A DNA stretch of 64,000 nt from Balanoglossus misakiensis (lineage: Eukaryota > Hemichordata): NCBI GenBank assembly GCA_040954595.2, contig CM082597.2, forward strand, positions 5,580,001 through 5,644,000, written 5' to 3'. Positions 1 through 12,300 of this stretch are shown here, in pieces. The position numbers and the translations under genes were made by a program. Within the stretch, counting starts at the first letter, position 1. Every line of letters starts with the position of its first letter. The notes below the pieces were generated by a model that saw only the letters and a list, made by a program, of their open reading frames with translations, did no database searches and was not told the origin of the DNA.

Positions 1-243
1 CCATTATAAATAGCAAACCTCCAAGCCTCTGACCCAGAACAGGAACGAATGAAGGCAATTTCTAATTGGTCTATAGGTCAGATAATGAACATATTCAACA
101 TGGCCGACAAGGATATTCGATATCAATTTACCAAAAACTACTATGAAAGACCGAAGGGCTTACATGTCACCATGCAGCTGTTGTATCATGCCTCGAACAC
201 AATCAGGATTAACATAATGCGATATGTTGTGTATTTATTCCAG

Positions 244-428
244 GTGCACGCGATTGCCTTGGCTCCGAACTGGCAAAGATGGAGCTCTTTCTCTTCCTGT
301 CCAAACTGATCAAAGAATTCCACTTCAAACTACCCGAGGATGACGCCACTCCATCCACTGAGGGGTCCTTTGGTACTGTGACCCCACCTGAAAAATACAA
401 AGTTGTTGCACTTAAACGCGATGTTTAA
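244..428 (+). CDS. Cytochrome P450 (CYP2-like), last exon, 5' part outside window
   Basis: This is the 3'-terminal coding exon of a microsomal-type P450 monooxygenase. The acceptor is TTCCAG ending at 243 and the stop TAA is at 426-428. The translated start, GARDCLGSELAKMELF, contains the heme-ligand Cys in the R-x-C-L-G context and the L-helix A-x-M-E-L-F-L-F segment typical of the CYP2 clan. About 60 codons follow to the stop, the normal distance from the heme Cys to the P450 C terminus. The exon begins with the last two bases of a Gly codon, so the preceding intron is phase 1. No upstream exon is visible in bases 1-243. Substrate and exact family cannot be told from this fragment. Confidence 0.88.
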
Positions 429-515
429 ACCTTGCACCACCGTGGTTCAGTTCAATCCATGGTTTCCTACGGTATAGTTGGACCTCTATAGAGGGAACTG
501 GGGGTGAAAGGGTAA
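425..515. repeat. Short TTAA-type inverted-repeat element (~90 bp) abutting the P450 stop
   Basis: A ~90-bp sequence starts TTAAACCTTGCACCACC and ends GGGGGTGAAAGGGTAAA, so its ends are imperfect inverted repeats. Relatives with the same ends and core (GGTTTCCTA...GTTGGACCTCTA) lie at 51868-51959 and 62855-62948, and a shorter one at 55198-55264. Its left TTAA overlaps the P450 stop codon. It is probably a very small MITE. Confidence 0.6.
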
Positions 516-2123
516 AATGCTCATTAGTAGAGACATCCATTTGTGTCTCGCGAAATATGTATTTCATAAACAGGGGTTATCTGATCTAGGGTCGATTTTC
601 ATTCACCTGTGTTGACGTGAGTTTTCGATTGTCATGTTATCATCGCTACCCAGTATAATTGCACACTATGAATTCACCGCTATATCATTATCAGGGGATA
701 TTTTTATCATACATTCAAATGCTGGTAAATATTAGGATATGAGTTTCTGGGTCTTGCAGATCGCCCGATATTTGTCTCCTATATCTAAAATAATCCGTTC
801 ACCCCGGTAATTTGCATGTGAATCACTAATAGTATCACATTTCTATTTTTATTATACAGGCACAATAAAATACTTTAAATATATTCCCCATTCCTTAAAA
901 CCCTTATCATTAAGCTATATTACTTGCATTTGCATCAGTTTGTCATTTCTTGGTGACACATACCTCGATAGCTGTGTACTGTTTGTATGGAGGCTGATTA
1001 AACAGGTGCGGCACCCGTTTAACATTCAATGTGTTCAAACTGCAAAATACGGTCACAATCGGACATCGATGAGGTGTTCATGTATACCTATCAGTAAGAT
1101 GGACCAATTTAAGTTGGAAAATAAAATCATGAAAATAATGCAAAACGTGGCAGCTCTAGAAGCTTTTATGATATATTAGGACACTTTTACTTGATATCTA
1201 TTATATATAAACGATCTAATTAACGGTATATGGACATCTCAAGGGTGTAATTCACCTTATGTATATATGCAGCTAAAAGGGCGTGTCTGTACTAAGTTTT
1301 CAAATACGCCTCGAAAATATGTCTTAAACTATCAGCGATTGGTCTGAATGCACTTTCGACCCCGAATCTCACAGGAGAAAAGAAAGAACACCCACAAATA
1401 TAATTCTTCCAAGTAAAAACAAACTTGGCATATTTAGTGATCACCACTACAGGCGCGTGTTTTACTAATCTTTCTCTGTCTCGCTGAAAGCCTTAAATTA
1501 TACGATTTATGGATAGGAGTTTAGAGTACGGGTAAAACAATACAGACAGAGGGTGCTGAACGGTCACCGACCCTATCCTCAAACTAGGTTAAAATCTCCC
1601 TTGCCCAGAAAAGAACCCCAAGCCTATCTATGACGACCACTTCACTTACTCCATTGTTGACTGATACAGTTACTCTGTCCATATATTGCAACATGTACTA
1701 TACGGTCACCTACAATTTACTGATTTGCGTGTCATGAAAATATTTTGGGTATAAAGTTTATATAATGCTGGTATTGCTAAAGGGAAAAATGTATAACATA
1801 ATCACGTGGCTTCGGTGAGAAAGTGAAATGTGTTAGTCTGTGACATAACATCCATTATAAAAGCTAATGTTAGATTGTTTTTGTTCAAAAAACTATATTT
1901 TGTGCAACTATGGAACATGGCAGTACTGTTGGCAAGTAGACATGAACATATAACTTAGAGACTAAACAATTGGTGGCCGATATATTCGATAAGGGGTCAA
2001 AGGTTGGTCAATGTAGCCATCAATAGATGATTGTCCGGACCATGACTGTGTTGTGTGCCCTGTCTCACATAAGAATGTACTCCCATGCACACTGTCTAGC
2101 CACGCGGGATCTCGCAGGGTCAC
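516..2123. other. Intergenic sequence without recognised gene
   Basis: AT-rich DNA between the P450 and the tandem duplication. Only short ORFs without splice support or recognisable protein similarity were seen. It must include the P450 3' UTR and downstream flank. Confidence 0.6.
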
Positions 2124-3220
2124 GCGTGGTTCCGACCACGGCATATTCATAGGAATTGGGTCAATGTTCGAAGAATATCAGCAAGTGACCCGAAACGAGA
2201 CACTCGGTGTGGGTCAGGTTCAGTAACCTCATTTACATTGTTGAATTTTTAACCATTGTAATTTGCACCTGTGTTTACTCTCCCTTGCCTATCTCGATAA
2301 CAAAGTGGAACATATGTCAATAAATCGCCATGAGTTATAAATAATATGTCAAAACCAGACTTGCTCATTCTCCAATGGTAATCTGTTATTTTTAGGGAGC
2401 TCAGTGTTTTACAGGCAGAGGTGTACGCAGGCCTGAGAAATGTGAGAGAAACCAAATTGGGCAATGACTTTTTGACCAGATGTCGGCTGAGTTCTCAAGT
2501 ACTGTCGGATCCCTCTAAAAGATGCAATTATTCGAAAAATAGATCCCTGATTTCAAAAACTAACGTTCATAAAGTTGGTGACATACTGATTCAACTCAAA
2601 CACAATGATGAGATATTCTCGCTCCCAGTTTTTGTCGCTTCGCTAGTGCGCCATTGGCGGTATGACTAGCTAGGCGAGGAGCGGAAGCGACGATTCCGAG
2701 ACGCATGTCCTGCCGCCTGAGGCGCATTTTTCACGGGCGAAGCGACGAGGTCAAGTGGTATTAAGGTCATAACCTCCTCGCCCAGTTCATGTTGACTCAT
2801 GTAAGGTTTTGGCGCCACTTCAAATATATAAATCGCGCCATTGTACTATTGTACCGTATGTTATCAAATGTGGGCCGTCAGTCATATATCAAAGGGTGTC
2901 GGTCGAACGCACGTAGGCAACTCAGAGTTTGGCGGTAAACATCCCATTCAACTGTGTTACTTCACATAAAACTTAAAATAATTTCACGTCAAAAAAAACT
3001 AAAAAGCCCGCCGAAATTTGTCTCATAATTATCTAGGTCTACAAACTGAATTTAAGCTTACATGATAATCTAAACATCGATTTTCCCCCCTTTTGAGTCC
3101 TTCGTTTTGTTTTGAACTTTGAAACTTAACGTATGCTTCAAAATGACGGGCCACAAATTGCATTCATGCGGTCAATAAGTTACTAATGAAATCATAAAGA
3201 GAAGTATATGCAAACTAAGT

Positions 3221-3232
3221 ACTATATTAAGC
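3221..3232 (+). promoter_or_regulatory. Possible TATA-like core promoter of gene A
   Basis: ACTATATTAAGC lies about 100 bp upstream of the proposed start codon at 3331. The same motif is kept in unit B at about 20183-20194. Conservation is expected from the duplication itself, so support is weak. A second AT-rich candidate at about 2824 is not kept in B. Confidence 0.25.
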
Positions 3233-3330
3233 GCTGTTTACTGTAAGTAGCATCAGACGAGTGTACACCTCACCGACTTCATCCAGCAACGGACATCAGT
3301 CCACCAACATTCCGCTATACAATCACCAAA

Positions 3331-6300
3331 ATGGCCAGCGCAAATCCAAGCCAAACCAGTCACTCCGTTGTTCCTTATGGACCTCACAGAGATCCGAGCA
3401 TGTCACACCGAGCCTTCAGGTACGTAGAATAATTATTAAACGCAAATGTCCGACAGTTTTTTTTTTCTAAAAAAAATATGGAGAATCTCTTATATTAGAT
3501 AAACACAATGTAAAGCATTCTGAACCTCGATTCGTGAAACATTTAAAGTAATACATGTAATAACCTTGTTTAAATCTCCCATGACAATGTAAAGATTTGA
3601 AATTCATACTTAGGCCTCTTAACATAGTGTTATGGCGATATATAGGGCGACCGCGAATGTGAATGGCCGTTAAAGATTGGAAATTTATTTATTTTTCGGT
3701 AGTGTAAGAAGCATCACCGCAAATAAACTATATGCAAATACAAGAAAAACCTCAAATAATTTATGTAAAGTAGGTAGTCTCGGTTTAATCAGCTCAGCAG
3801 ACACACTGTAAGCATACTGAGTTTCTGCCTGGAGCGATGCATGTGTAGTAATTGTCAAACATTTTCAACAATCGAAGTAATTGAGCGATTTCTATCCGTG
3901 CATCATCTCAATATGGATGAGAAATGTAACATTTAACATCCATACATGGCCACAAAAAATCCTTCAAAATGATGACCACATTCCAATTGTTTCACCTAGT
4001 CTTTTAGGCGCCATCTCTCACACCAGATCGTGTCATTGTCCAGTACCCCTATCACATGTGATCCATGTGTGTCATTTATCAAATGATGTCAGACATACTC
4101 AAGTAGCCCACTTATGTATTCAGACGAAAACAACTCCGTCAACTGGGTGAATTGACCTTTATCATAAAATCTATGTCACATCAAAACAAAACATTTCAAG
4201 TTGAAATATCGTTAATAATAATCTAGCTCCACTAAATTACATGTTGCATATCAAGCATGGCACAATACAGCAGAATTTTCCGCATCACGAGTAAAAATTC
4301 CTTCCCTACGACACAAATCTTGTGCAGAGGTCATGGTGTTCTATAATTGTTGCAGATGTTTCCTCAGAGTTGATTTTCAAGCGGTTTGATTTTCCGTTCA
4401 GTGATGCGGCAGTGACGTTGCAACCCTGAGACAGTCGTTCATTGGTCCAAGTTAAGCAGCTTTTGTTATGCAAAGTAGGGTCATTGGTCACCAGTTTTTT
4501 AGCTCAGGTCGCGAGAGCACTTCCGCAATAAATGAGAACACACACGACAGCCAGAAGTTTTTGTTAATTTTGAGGTTCCTAAGCATACTGGCAACTACAT
4601 AGTTGGGAAGGATAATAAAATTGCGTGTCTGAATGGTACATGATCCCCTGTTTCGCCGTCATAACTTGGCTCAGGGGTTCTTGGCGTTCAGTGTTTACGA
4701 AGAGAAAGTAGTCCCACTTATAAACTCATTTGCGTAAAAAGTCGTCAAATACCTCTCGCCCTTAAAATTTACTGACCACGTGCTAGTTTGCATCGTTCCG
4801 TACAGAAATTGCCTTGACAAAAAAATAATGATACGTTTGATGCATGATTGTATTTCTTATTAGTATTGATCATAATAATTCAGGAGATATAAGATGACTC
4901 GAGCTTGCCAATTTAACACGCTTTCAACAGGGACTACATGTATTTTATGTCATTTACATTCAACAACAAAGTAATCGGCAGCGTAATCGTTGTCCCTAAT
5001 GAGGAATGTTTCAAATTGATTATCTAACAAGAGATTAAGGGGTGCTGGTGCTTCTTCCTCAACTTAGAACAGAAGAACATCTTTATGGCGATTATTTTAA
5101 TTTCTTGTATTGTTTCTTCTAAGGAGTGAGGATAATCCAGCAGTCGCTTTGATACTGAGTGAGAATTTTGGCTGGCCAATCACTGGGGGCATTCCTGCTG
5201 CCATATCAGTTCTCGTTCGTCAGATGCGTGCGCTAGGTATACAAGTGTGCTGTACTGCCTTACGAGTAACCGACGAGAATCAAGAGGACGCAGAGAAGAT
5301 GGGAGTTAAGTTAATATTCCCCACACCGCGGAAACAATTCAAAATTGATACTCCCACAATTCACTGGCTGTTCAGTCCAAAGCTTTACTACCAAGATCTG
5401 CTTGAAATCCCAAACGTCCAAATGGTGTATGGATTTGGTCTGGTGACGTCACACCCTGCCTCATACGTCCACAAAGAGTTCTTTCCCAGAGCTTCGTTCT
5501 ATGTGGTCAACCCATATTCCTTGGATATTCCACCGATTGTCATTAGATGTGAAAGAGAGAAGTTGCAGCTGTTCAAGGAATCGCTAGAAGATGAAAGCAA
5601 AAATGCCGAAGCTGTATTCTCTGTTGGCACCTACCTATATGAACATTACTCCACCCGGTTTCAGCACAGTGACCTTGCATTTCGACATTACAAGTTGTTA
5701 AAATCACCAGATGAGAAACTATTCCAACACAGCGCCCCAAGCTTCATTCCAAAGAGTCGCAACTTCACAATTCTGACGCTCGTTGACGACTATGATATCG
5801 CCAAGTTGGACAGTTCTAGCACCATTGCAGAGTCTATGAACTGGGTATCTGAAAAATTCAGTGATATGTGTTGGTATCCTCCTACATGGAAAATTCTCGG
5901 CGTCTCCGAAGCAAATGAACACAAATTAAGGGAACGCCTGAAGCCCCACGCGAACCTTCGCATACTTTACCAGGAGTTGCCGTCTGCAAGTAGTGAAATC
6001 ATCAGAGAATTACAGGCAGCCCAGTTGGTAGTAGTACCTCCGTCGTCGGTTAATGCCGTCGACGTTTCCCTCACTGCGATGGCGCTTGGAATTCCCACTC
6101 TCATTCCAATTGGATCACCACCACACCATGTTGTTTGGGAATACCTTCCTTTCTTCATTGAGGATGTGGAAGTCGACATGAGCACCGATAAAGAAATCCT
6201 TGGGAGGAAAATAATCCAAGTGGTGCGAAAGTACGAGATGTACCTTGAAAGATCGGTCAGAATCAGACAGAAACTTCGCTCCGAGACATCCAGAGTGAAT

Positions 6301-9300
6301 GATGAGATGAAACGGTTGTTCAATGAAGTGATACCATATCAACACACAAAGTCAGGTAGGAAGAGTTATATAAAGTTCACAGATATGCGGATAATCTTTA
6401 ATGATAAAATAAATAACATTATTACAAATATCATTCCTCATTCAGATAACTCTGTTATCAACACAGCCAGGAGTAAGCTTATCGTGAATACAATATGATT
6501 TGACCTATTTAATATATAGTCAGTTATTAATCGATTGATGCGAAATTCCATTTGATTCGAAGCAGAAGCAAATGCTAGCAGTACCACTTGAAGTTAAACT
6601 TAGTAGTCGTGTGTTTCCTGTTTACATCACTGTGTGTCCTGGAAACTATGGAGCTATACGGGAAAGTCTCCTTATACAATGACTATAATCGGGAAGAAAC
6701 GTATATACAACTTCTCAATATTGTATCATGATTTCAGTACATTGTTCTTACTTTCACACAATTAATTATTGATGATTCTACTTATTTTTTTCAATTCAAC
6801 AGAAAAGCATCACACGGATGACGATGACCAAAGACCAGTAGCTTCTGGGTCTGCAGGGAACCCAAGCGGTGGTACAGATGAGGGCACAAAACGCAAAAAG
6901 AAGAAAAAACTGAAGAAAAAGAAACAAGGTTTGGAAACATTAATATTATCAGACATGCAGCATCATAGTGATACTAAGCTAATGTTGTGACAATGTGGAT
7001 TTGATTCACGTATGGTCACCTGTAAAACTACAAAACATTTGTAGTGAAAACATTCGCTTAATACTCGTGCTATAATCTACGATCTATGTTCAAGGATATA
7101 CGCATTTGTTTTCAGAGCAACAACCTATGGAAGATGACGTAAATGATCCAGATGAAGTGGAGAAAACCAGTGGTAGTAAGGGCGAGACTGCAAAACGCAA
7201 AAAGAAGAAGAAACGCAAGAAGGCAAAACAAGGTCTGCTATACATACAACCTTCCAAAAGTATTCTGTCATTTACCTGAGTTATACTTATATTTTGTGCA
7301 AATGTTAATGGCGTTCATCTGGACTACAGTATTCATAATGGCACTCTTCAATTGTGTAATTGTTTTCACGCCATTAGTTAGTGAAAAAACATTGGAATAT
7401 ATCCCGAAAAAATAATTTTACATGTATGATTTTAAGACCATTTCAATTTGGGCATCTTGATTTTTGAGAATAAGAACGAAGTTTTGAATAAGTAGAAACT
7501 ATGTCTAAATTTTGTCCAACCACTATAGGACACTAGATGTGGTGATTGTTTATCATTTCCTTATGATCTACTATTTGATGATTTTGTATTCATGCAGCGG
7601 AACAGATGGATGAAGATGCTAATGTTGAAAGCGACGGAAATCCCGGAAATCCCACCCCTGGGACGTCTGACGGTAAAAAGCGGAAAGGTGGAAAGAAACG
7701 GAAGATGGCTGTTGAAGGTTTGTAGCTTGTGCAGCTGAACTCTTTTGAACAAGTATATACATTGCGTCACTTATGGTTAAACTGTATCATCATTGCCTTT
7801 GCTGAATTCCTCCGCATTTGACTTTTCTAGACAGTGCAGTCAAATTGACTTTCATGAGCGAATTAAAATATAGGAATAGTACAACTACACTATTTTTTTC
7901 TCAATTCATTAGAAAAGCATGACAAGAACGATGACGACAAAGAGCCAGTGGCTTCTGGATCTGCAGGAAACCCAAGTGGTGGTACAGATGAGGGCACAAA
8001 ACGGAGAAAGAAGAAAAAACTGAAGAAGAAAAAACAAGGTTTGGAAACTTTAGTTTTATAAGACATGCAGTATCCTATTGATACTGTGCTATTGTTGTGA
8101 TAATGAAGATACGATTCTGTATGTTCACTTGAAACAATTCTATGATCATAGTGGTATATATAATTTCCTCATTTAAAAAGAACTTGTGATCAGAACGTAA
8201 GTCGAACACGAGTCACCATCGTTTAATGAATGAATGAATCTAGTACCATCTGATCTTTGCCCACTGTCTGAATGATTTTGTCTCTTAAAGTAAAGTTTAT
8301 TGGAATATGTGTTTAAATGCAACTGCAAGAAGAATTTTGCGAAAATCTATTGTTTTGAAAGCCAATTTCATTTAAATGGGGGATATTTGTGTGTTTTACA
8401 ATACATTCGCCAGGTTTTCAATATTCAATTTATTCCTCTATCTCTATTTTGTAGCAAGGAAAATAACGCTTTATAAATATTTCACCTTGGGTGTAATATC
8501 TATTCTGGTTTTGATATTCATATGATCACTTTTGTTATCGCTTCCTTGACGGCTATTATTTCTTTTTGTGTTTATACAGAAGAACAGGTAATGATTGAAG
8601 GTGCAAGCGAATTGCCGAGTGAAGAAAATCCCATTCCTGATTCTTCAGACGCCACACAACGAAAAAGTGTTAAAAAACGAAAAGTTGTTCCCGAAGGTAT
8701 GTAAGGTGTGAACCATTGCATACCGAACACTGTCACCAATTGCAATAAGTTATCGAATATGTACTCCCTTTTAATCTGCAGGTGTTGCTTTCAAACATTT
8801 CAAGCCAATATACGCACACTTGGATTAACCTTATTAATTCTGGTTGGAATTATTTAAAACAAGTTAATCCATGATTCCTAAGGCCCTACAATAAATTCTG
8901 TCTCTCCACAGACGAGCAACAGACCGAAAGCGTCGTCAGAGAAAAAAGAAAGGGTGCGAAACGCAAGAAGGATAAAAAGCGGAAGAAGAGAAAACAAGGT
9001 TTGCAAACTGCACGACTTAATATTTGGTGATCTCTTTCACCTTTGTGTCTGGATGTAGTCATAGTACAAGAGTACTACAATCAAAATTTGTAATATAACT
9101 TATAATTTCTCGATATGTCCCTTCTCAACCTATTATTATATCCCCATCATCTAGAATCAAGAGAGATTGAAGATGACAGTGTGTCAGTGGAAAGGCAAAG
9201 TATTTCCGAGGATAAAAAGGAGAAAAGTGGTAGAAAACGGAAGCTCGTTTCTGAAGGTATGCAATGATGTATGCACCTTAACTTTTGGGAAAATGGACTT

Positions 9301-12300
9301 TCGACCTTACAAGAAAGATTTAATACATTTAATTGTAGATTTGACCTGATGTTTCAATACCTGGTCATTCATAATCATTGAATATGTATCATCAAATAAG
9401 TTTATCAAATATTTTCCTCTAAGAAGAAGAAGATACAGATGACGTCATAAGTGAGGCTAGTGATCTGGAGAAGACAGCAAACCCTCATACCAGTGGAAGT
9501 GCTCAAGACCGTCCAATACACAAAAAGAATAAAAAGCGCAAGAAGAGTAAGTGATTTAAAAAACCATCAAATTCTATTAGATTTTCGCCCATGCATTAAT
9601 CATGAATTGACCTAATGCTTAATCATTTATTATTTCATCATTCAGAGAAGCAGTATAAACCTGGCACTGATGAGGAAGACAGAGTAGAGGATCATGGTAC
9701 TGAAGAAAGTGTAAAACACAAAAGGACCAAGAAACAAAAGAAGAATAAACAAGGTTGGTAGAATCAAACAAAAACTTGCATAGTATTGTGACAATTGTTA
9801 ATTATAATAATAGTAATGTTACACAAGATCAACAGAGTAAACAAGAACCCATTCCCTGTGAGCCAGTTATGAAAAAACAAATGTATGGTTGAAATCGAAA
9901 CACTAGGTTGTAATGTTTCTCAATTGAATAACTGTTAGAGAAAGTAAAAATTAATAACAAGTGTTGTTACATCGCAAGTTCACACCGAATGCTCAATCAC
10001 CAATTTTCCTTCAAGTGTAAAAGTACGCACATTTTGAAGTGTCAAAATATGAACATGTTGTCGTCCATATTATTCTGAGCAGGCACGTTCAAAGGGAATC
10101 TTGTGCTCGTAACCATGATGTGCTTCTCAATATGCCATTCACAGGGAAGCAAGGTACCGGAAATCGCAATGGTGACCAAAGTAAAGAGCAAAACACTGAA
10201 AATCCTGAACCCAGCTCTACTGAGGGTAAAAAGAAAAGTGGAAAGCACAAGCCAAGTAAGCAAGATCTAAAGTTTTCAGAATGGGTCTAAAGTTTTGCAT
10301 TTCAATTATTGTATCATTGTATTAAACTTACTGGAACAGAGTTTTCAAATAGATAAATATATTAACTTAATCAGACACTGCACACTGGGTAAAACTCGAT
10401 CAACGATTGAAAGTTAACATTTTATATTTCACTGCAATGTGAGAAACCACCTACGAGCTAACTATGATTTAAACATGGTAATTATAATTGGTTTAGTGTA
10501 ATGAGTGTAAATTGAAACAACTTCATTGTTTTTTCCACAGAGGATAAACATGGAAAGGATATCATCGATGAAGCAAATGAATCAAAAAACACAGAGATTC
10601 ATCCCACCAATACGTCAAAGGATAAAAAACGCAAAAATGGTAAGCTTTGACCAATGAAATGAACAGTAAATACGCCATTGCCAACATGTCTTACCGAGTG
10701 TGTAGATTGTTTTGATATTTCTTTTTGCTTCTAAAAAACTACAGTGTCCGTTAAATTAACTTTACAGTGGCCAAAGTACTGAATAAATCAAAATATTTTT
10801 TCTATATGTAAGAAAGGGTCATTGTCAGAAAGAAAGGAGCATTGGCAATTCTACACAAGCTTAAGATTATCGCCATAACAATCTAATGTGGTTTCTCATA
10901 TAGGTCAACTGTCTGTGAAGTTACGTGTGAGAGATGGCATACCAGAAAAAGGAAAACGCATGAAAGTAATAGAGAAAGACTTCTTCAACAGTGAAATCAC
11001 CGAACGAAACTCGCATGCCTATATGACCGGACTTCTGTCTACTCATAAAGATATAGATGGACAAGCAATTGACAAAGGCAGTCTGGTGTTTGTGATGACG
11101 TGCAGGTCTCTTGAAGCAGCAGATGCATTGTGGGATGCATACACCAGTGGTTGGCTTGATAAAATCGCCATGGATACTATGATAGATGAAGTGCTTCTCA
11201 TGGAGATTGGTGCACGATTTCTGACATTAGAAGGTATCATTCGCTGTGATGAATATGAGCTTTGTAGAGAAGAGTTGATCGGTGAGTCTCTATAATTAGT
11301 TCCTCAATGCTTTCATTCGTTCATTTTTTCAAAGTTGCTTTTCTGAACATGCTTTGGAAATGTAGCTGTAAATACTAAGTAATTAAGTTGCCTAATTAAA
11401 CAACTGCCCTTAATGAAACAATGCCCTACCAGGTAAATTGTAAGCTAACTCATGAGAAAAGTAAAAATACATCAGATTGAATATTCATTAGCTTTTAAAT
11501 TTTCTTCATCATCTTATTCACTCGCTCATCTTCTTAATCTTTACCTTAATTAATTATTTTTTTAATTCATTCCAGCTGCTGCTAAACAGAAAGATGCACT
11601 GGCCAAATCCATGAAAGAACGTTTATCTCAAAGTCTTCGGATGGATGATGGAGATGCCAAAGCAACAGTCAGCAGCATGGAGGCAACATCTACACCAACA
11701 GAGAGAATTCTGCCAACGTTGATTTACAACATCAACAAAAGGAAGCATAACTGCAGAGCACAGGAACTGGAAAACCGTGTATGCAAGGGAAAGCTTCGTG
11801 ACAAGGCATGGGTGAGAAGTGTTTCCAAGGGGCGATCTATAGAAGCAGAAAAAGAAAGCCCAGAAGAGCTAAGGCTGTGGTCAGAATTTATTGGTTTGAA
11901 AGAGATGCTGAGCAACATACCTGCATTGGTTATGGACAATCAGAAACTACAGCAGAATGTTGATGTATGCAAAGAACTATTACATCAGAAGTATCGACTA
12001 CTCAAAGGTAAGTGTACAATTTTCTTCAAATATTGACACATGCCTTACAGTAGCGTGACGTACAATCTCGGTAACAATGGGAGCCCACATAGGACTCCGA
12101 CTCGTAGGATTCACTTCGAAAAGAAAAAAGGAGATTGTCCTGAAAATAGCAAAATGATTATAAGGATAGGCTAAAAACAGAACAATGTAGAACTATTTCG
12201 AAATATTGTTTAACCAATTGAGGAACTGATTCATCAACGCATCACTGGCATACAAATAAGGTTTTTAGAAATACATTACAAAACAAACTTAATCTAATCA

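Noticed and set aside
3261-3470. 69-aa ORF near the start of gene A
   Set aside because: Wrong frame; the real coding start is the ATG at 3331 in another frame, which splices correctly to the GT exon.
5110-6498. GT-like protein starting at the ATG at 5110 and ending at 6498
   Set aside because: The ATG and the last ~47 codons are intron. The exon is bounded by TTCTAAG (5123) and a GT donor at 6356, and both joins are phase-matched to neighbouring exons and conserved in copy B.
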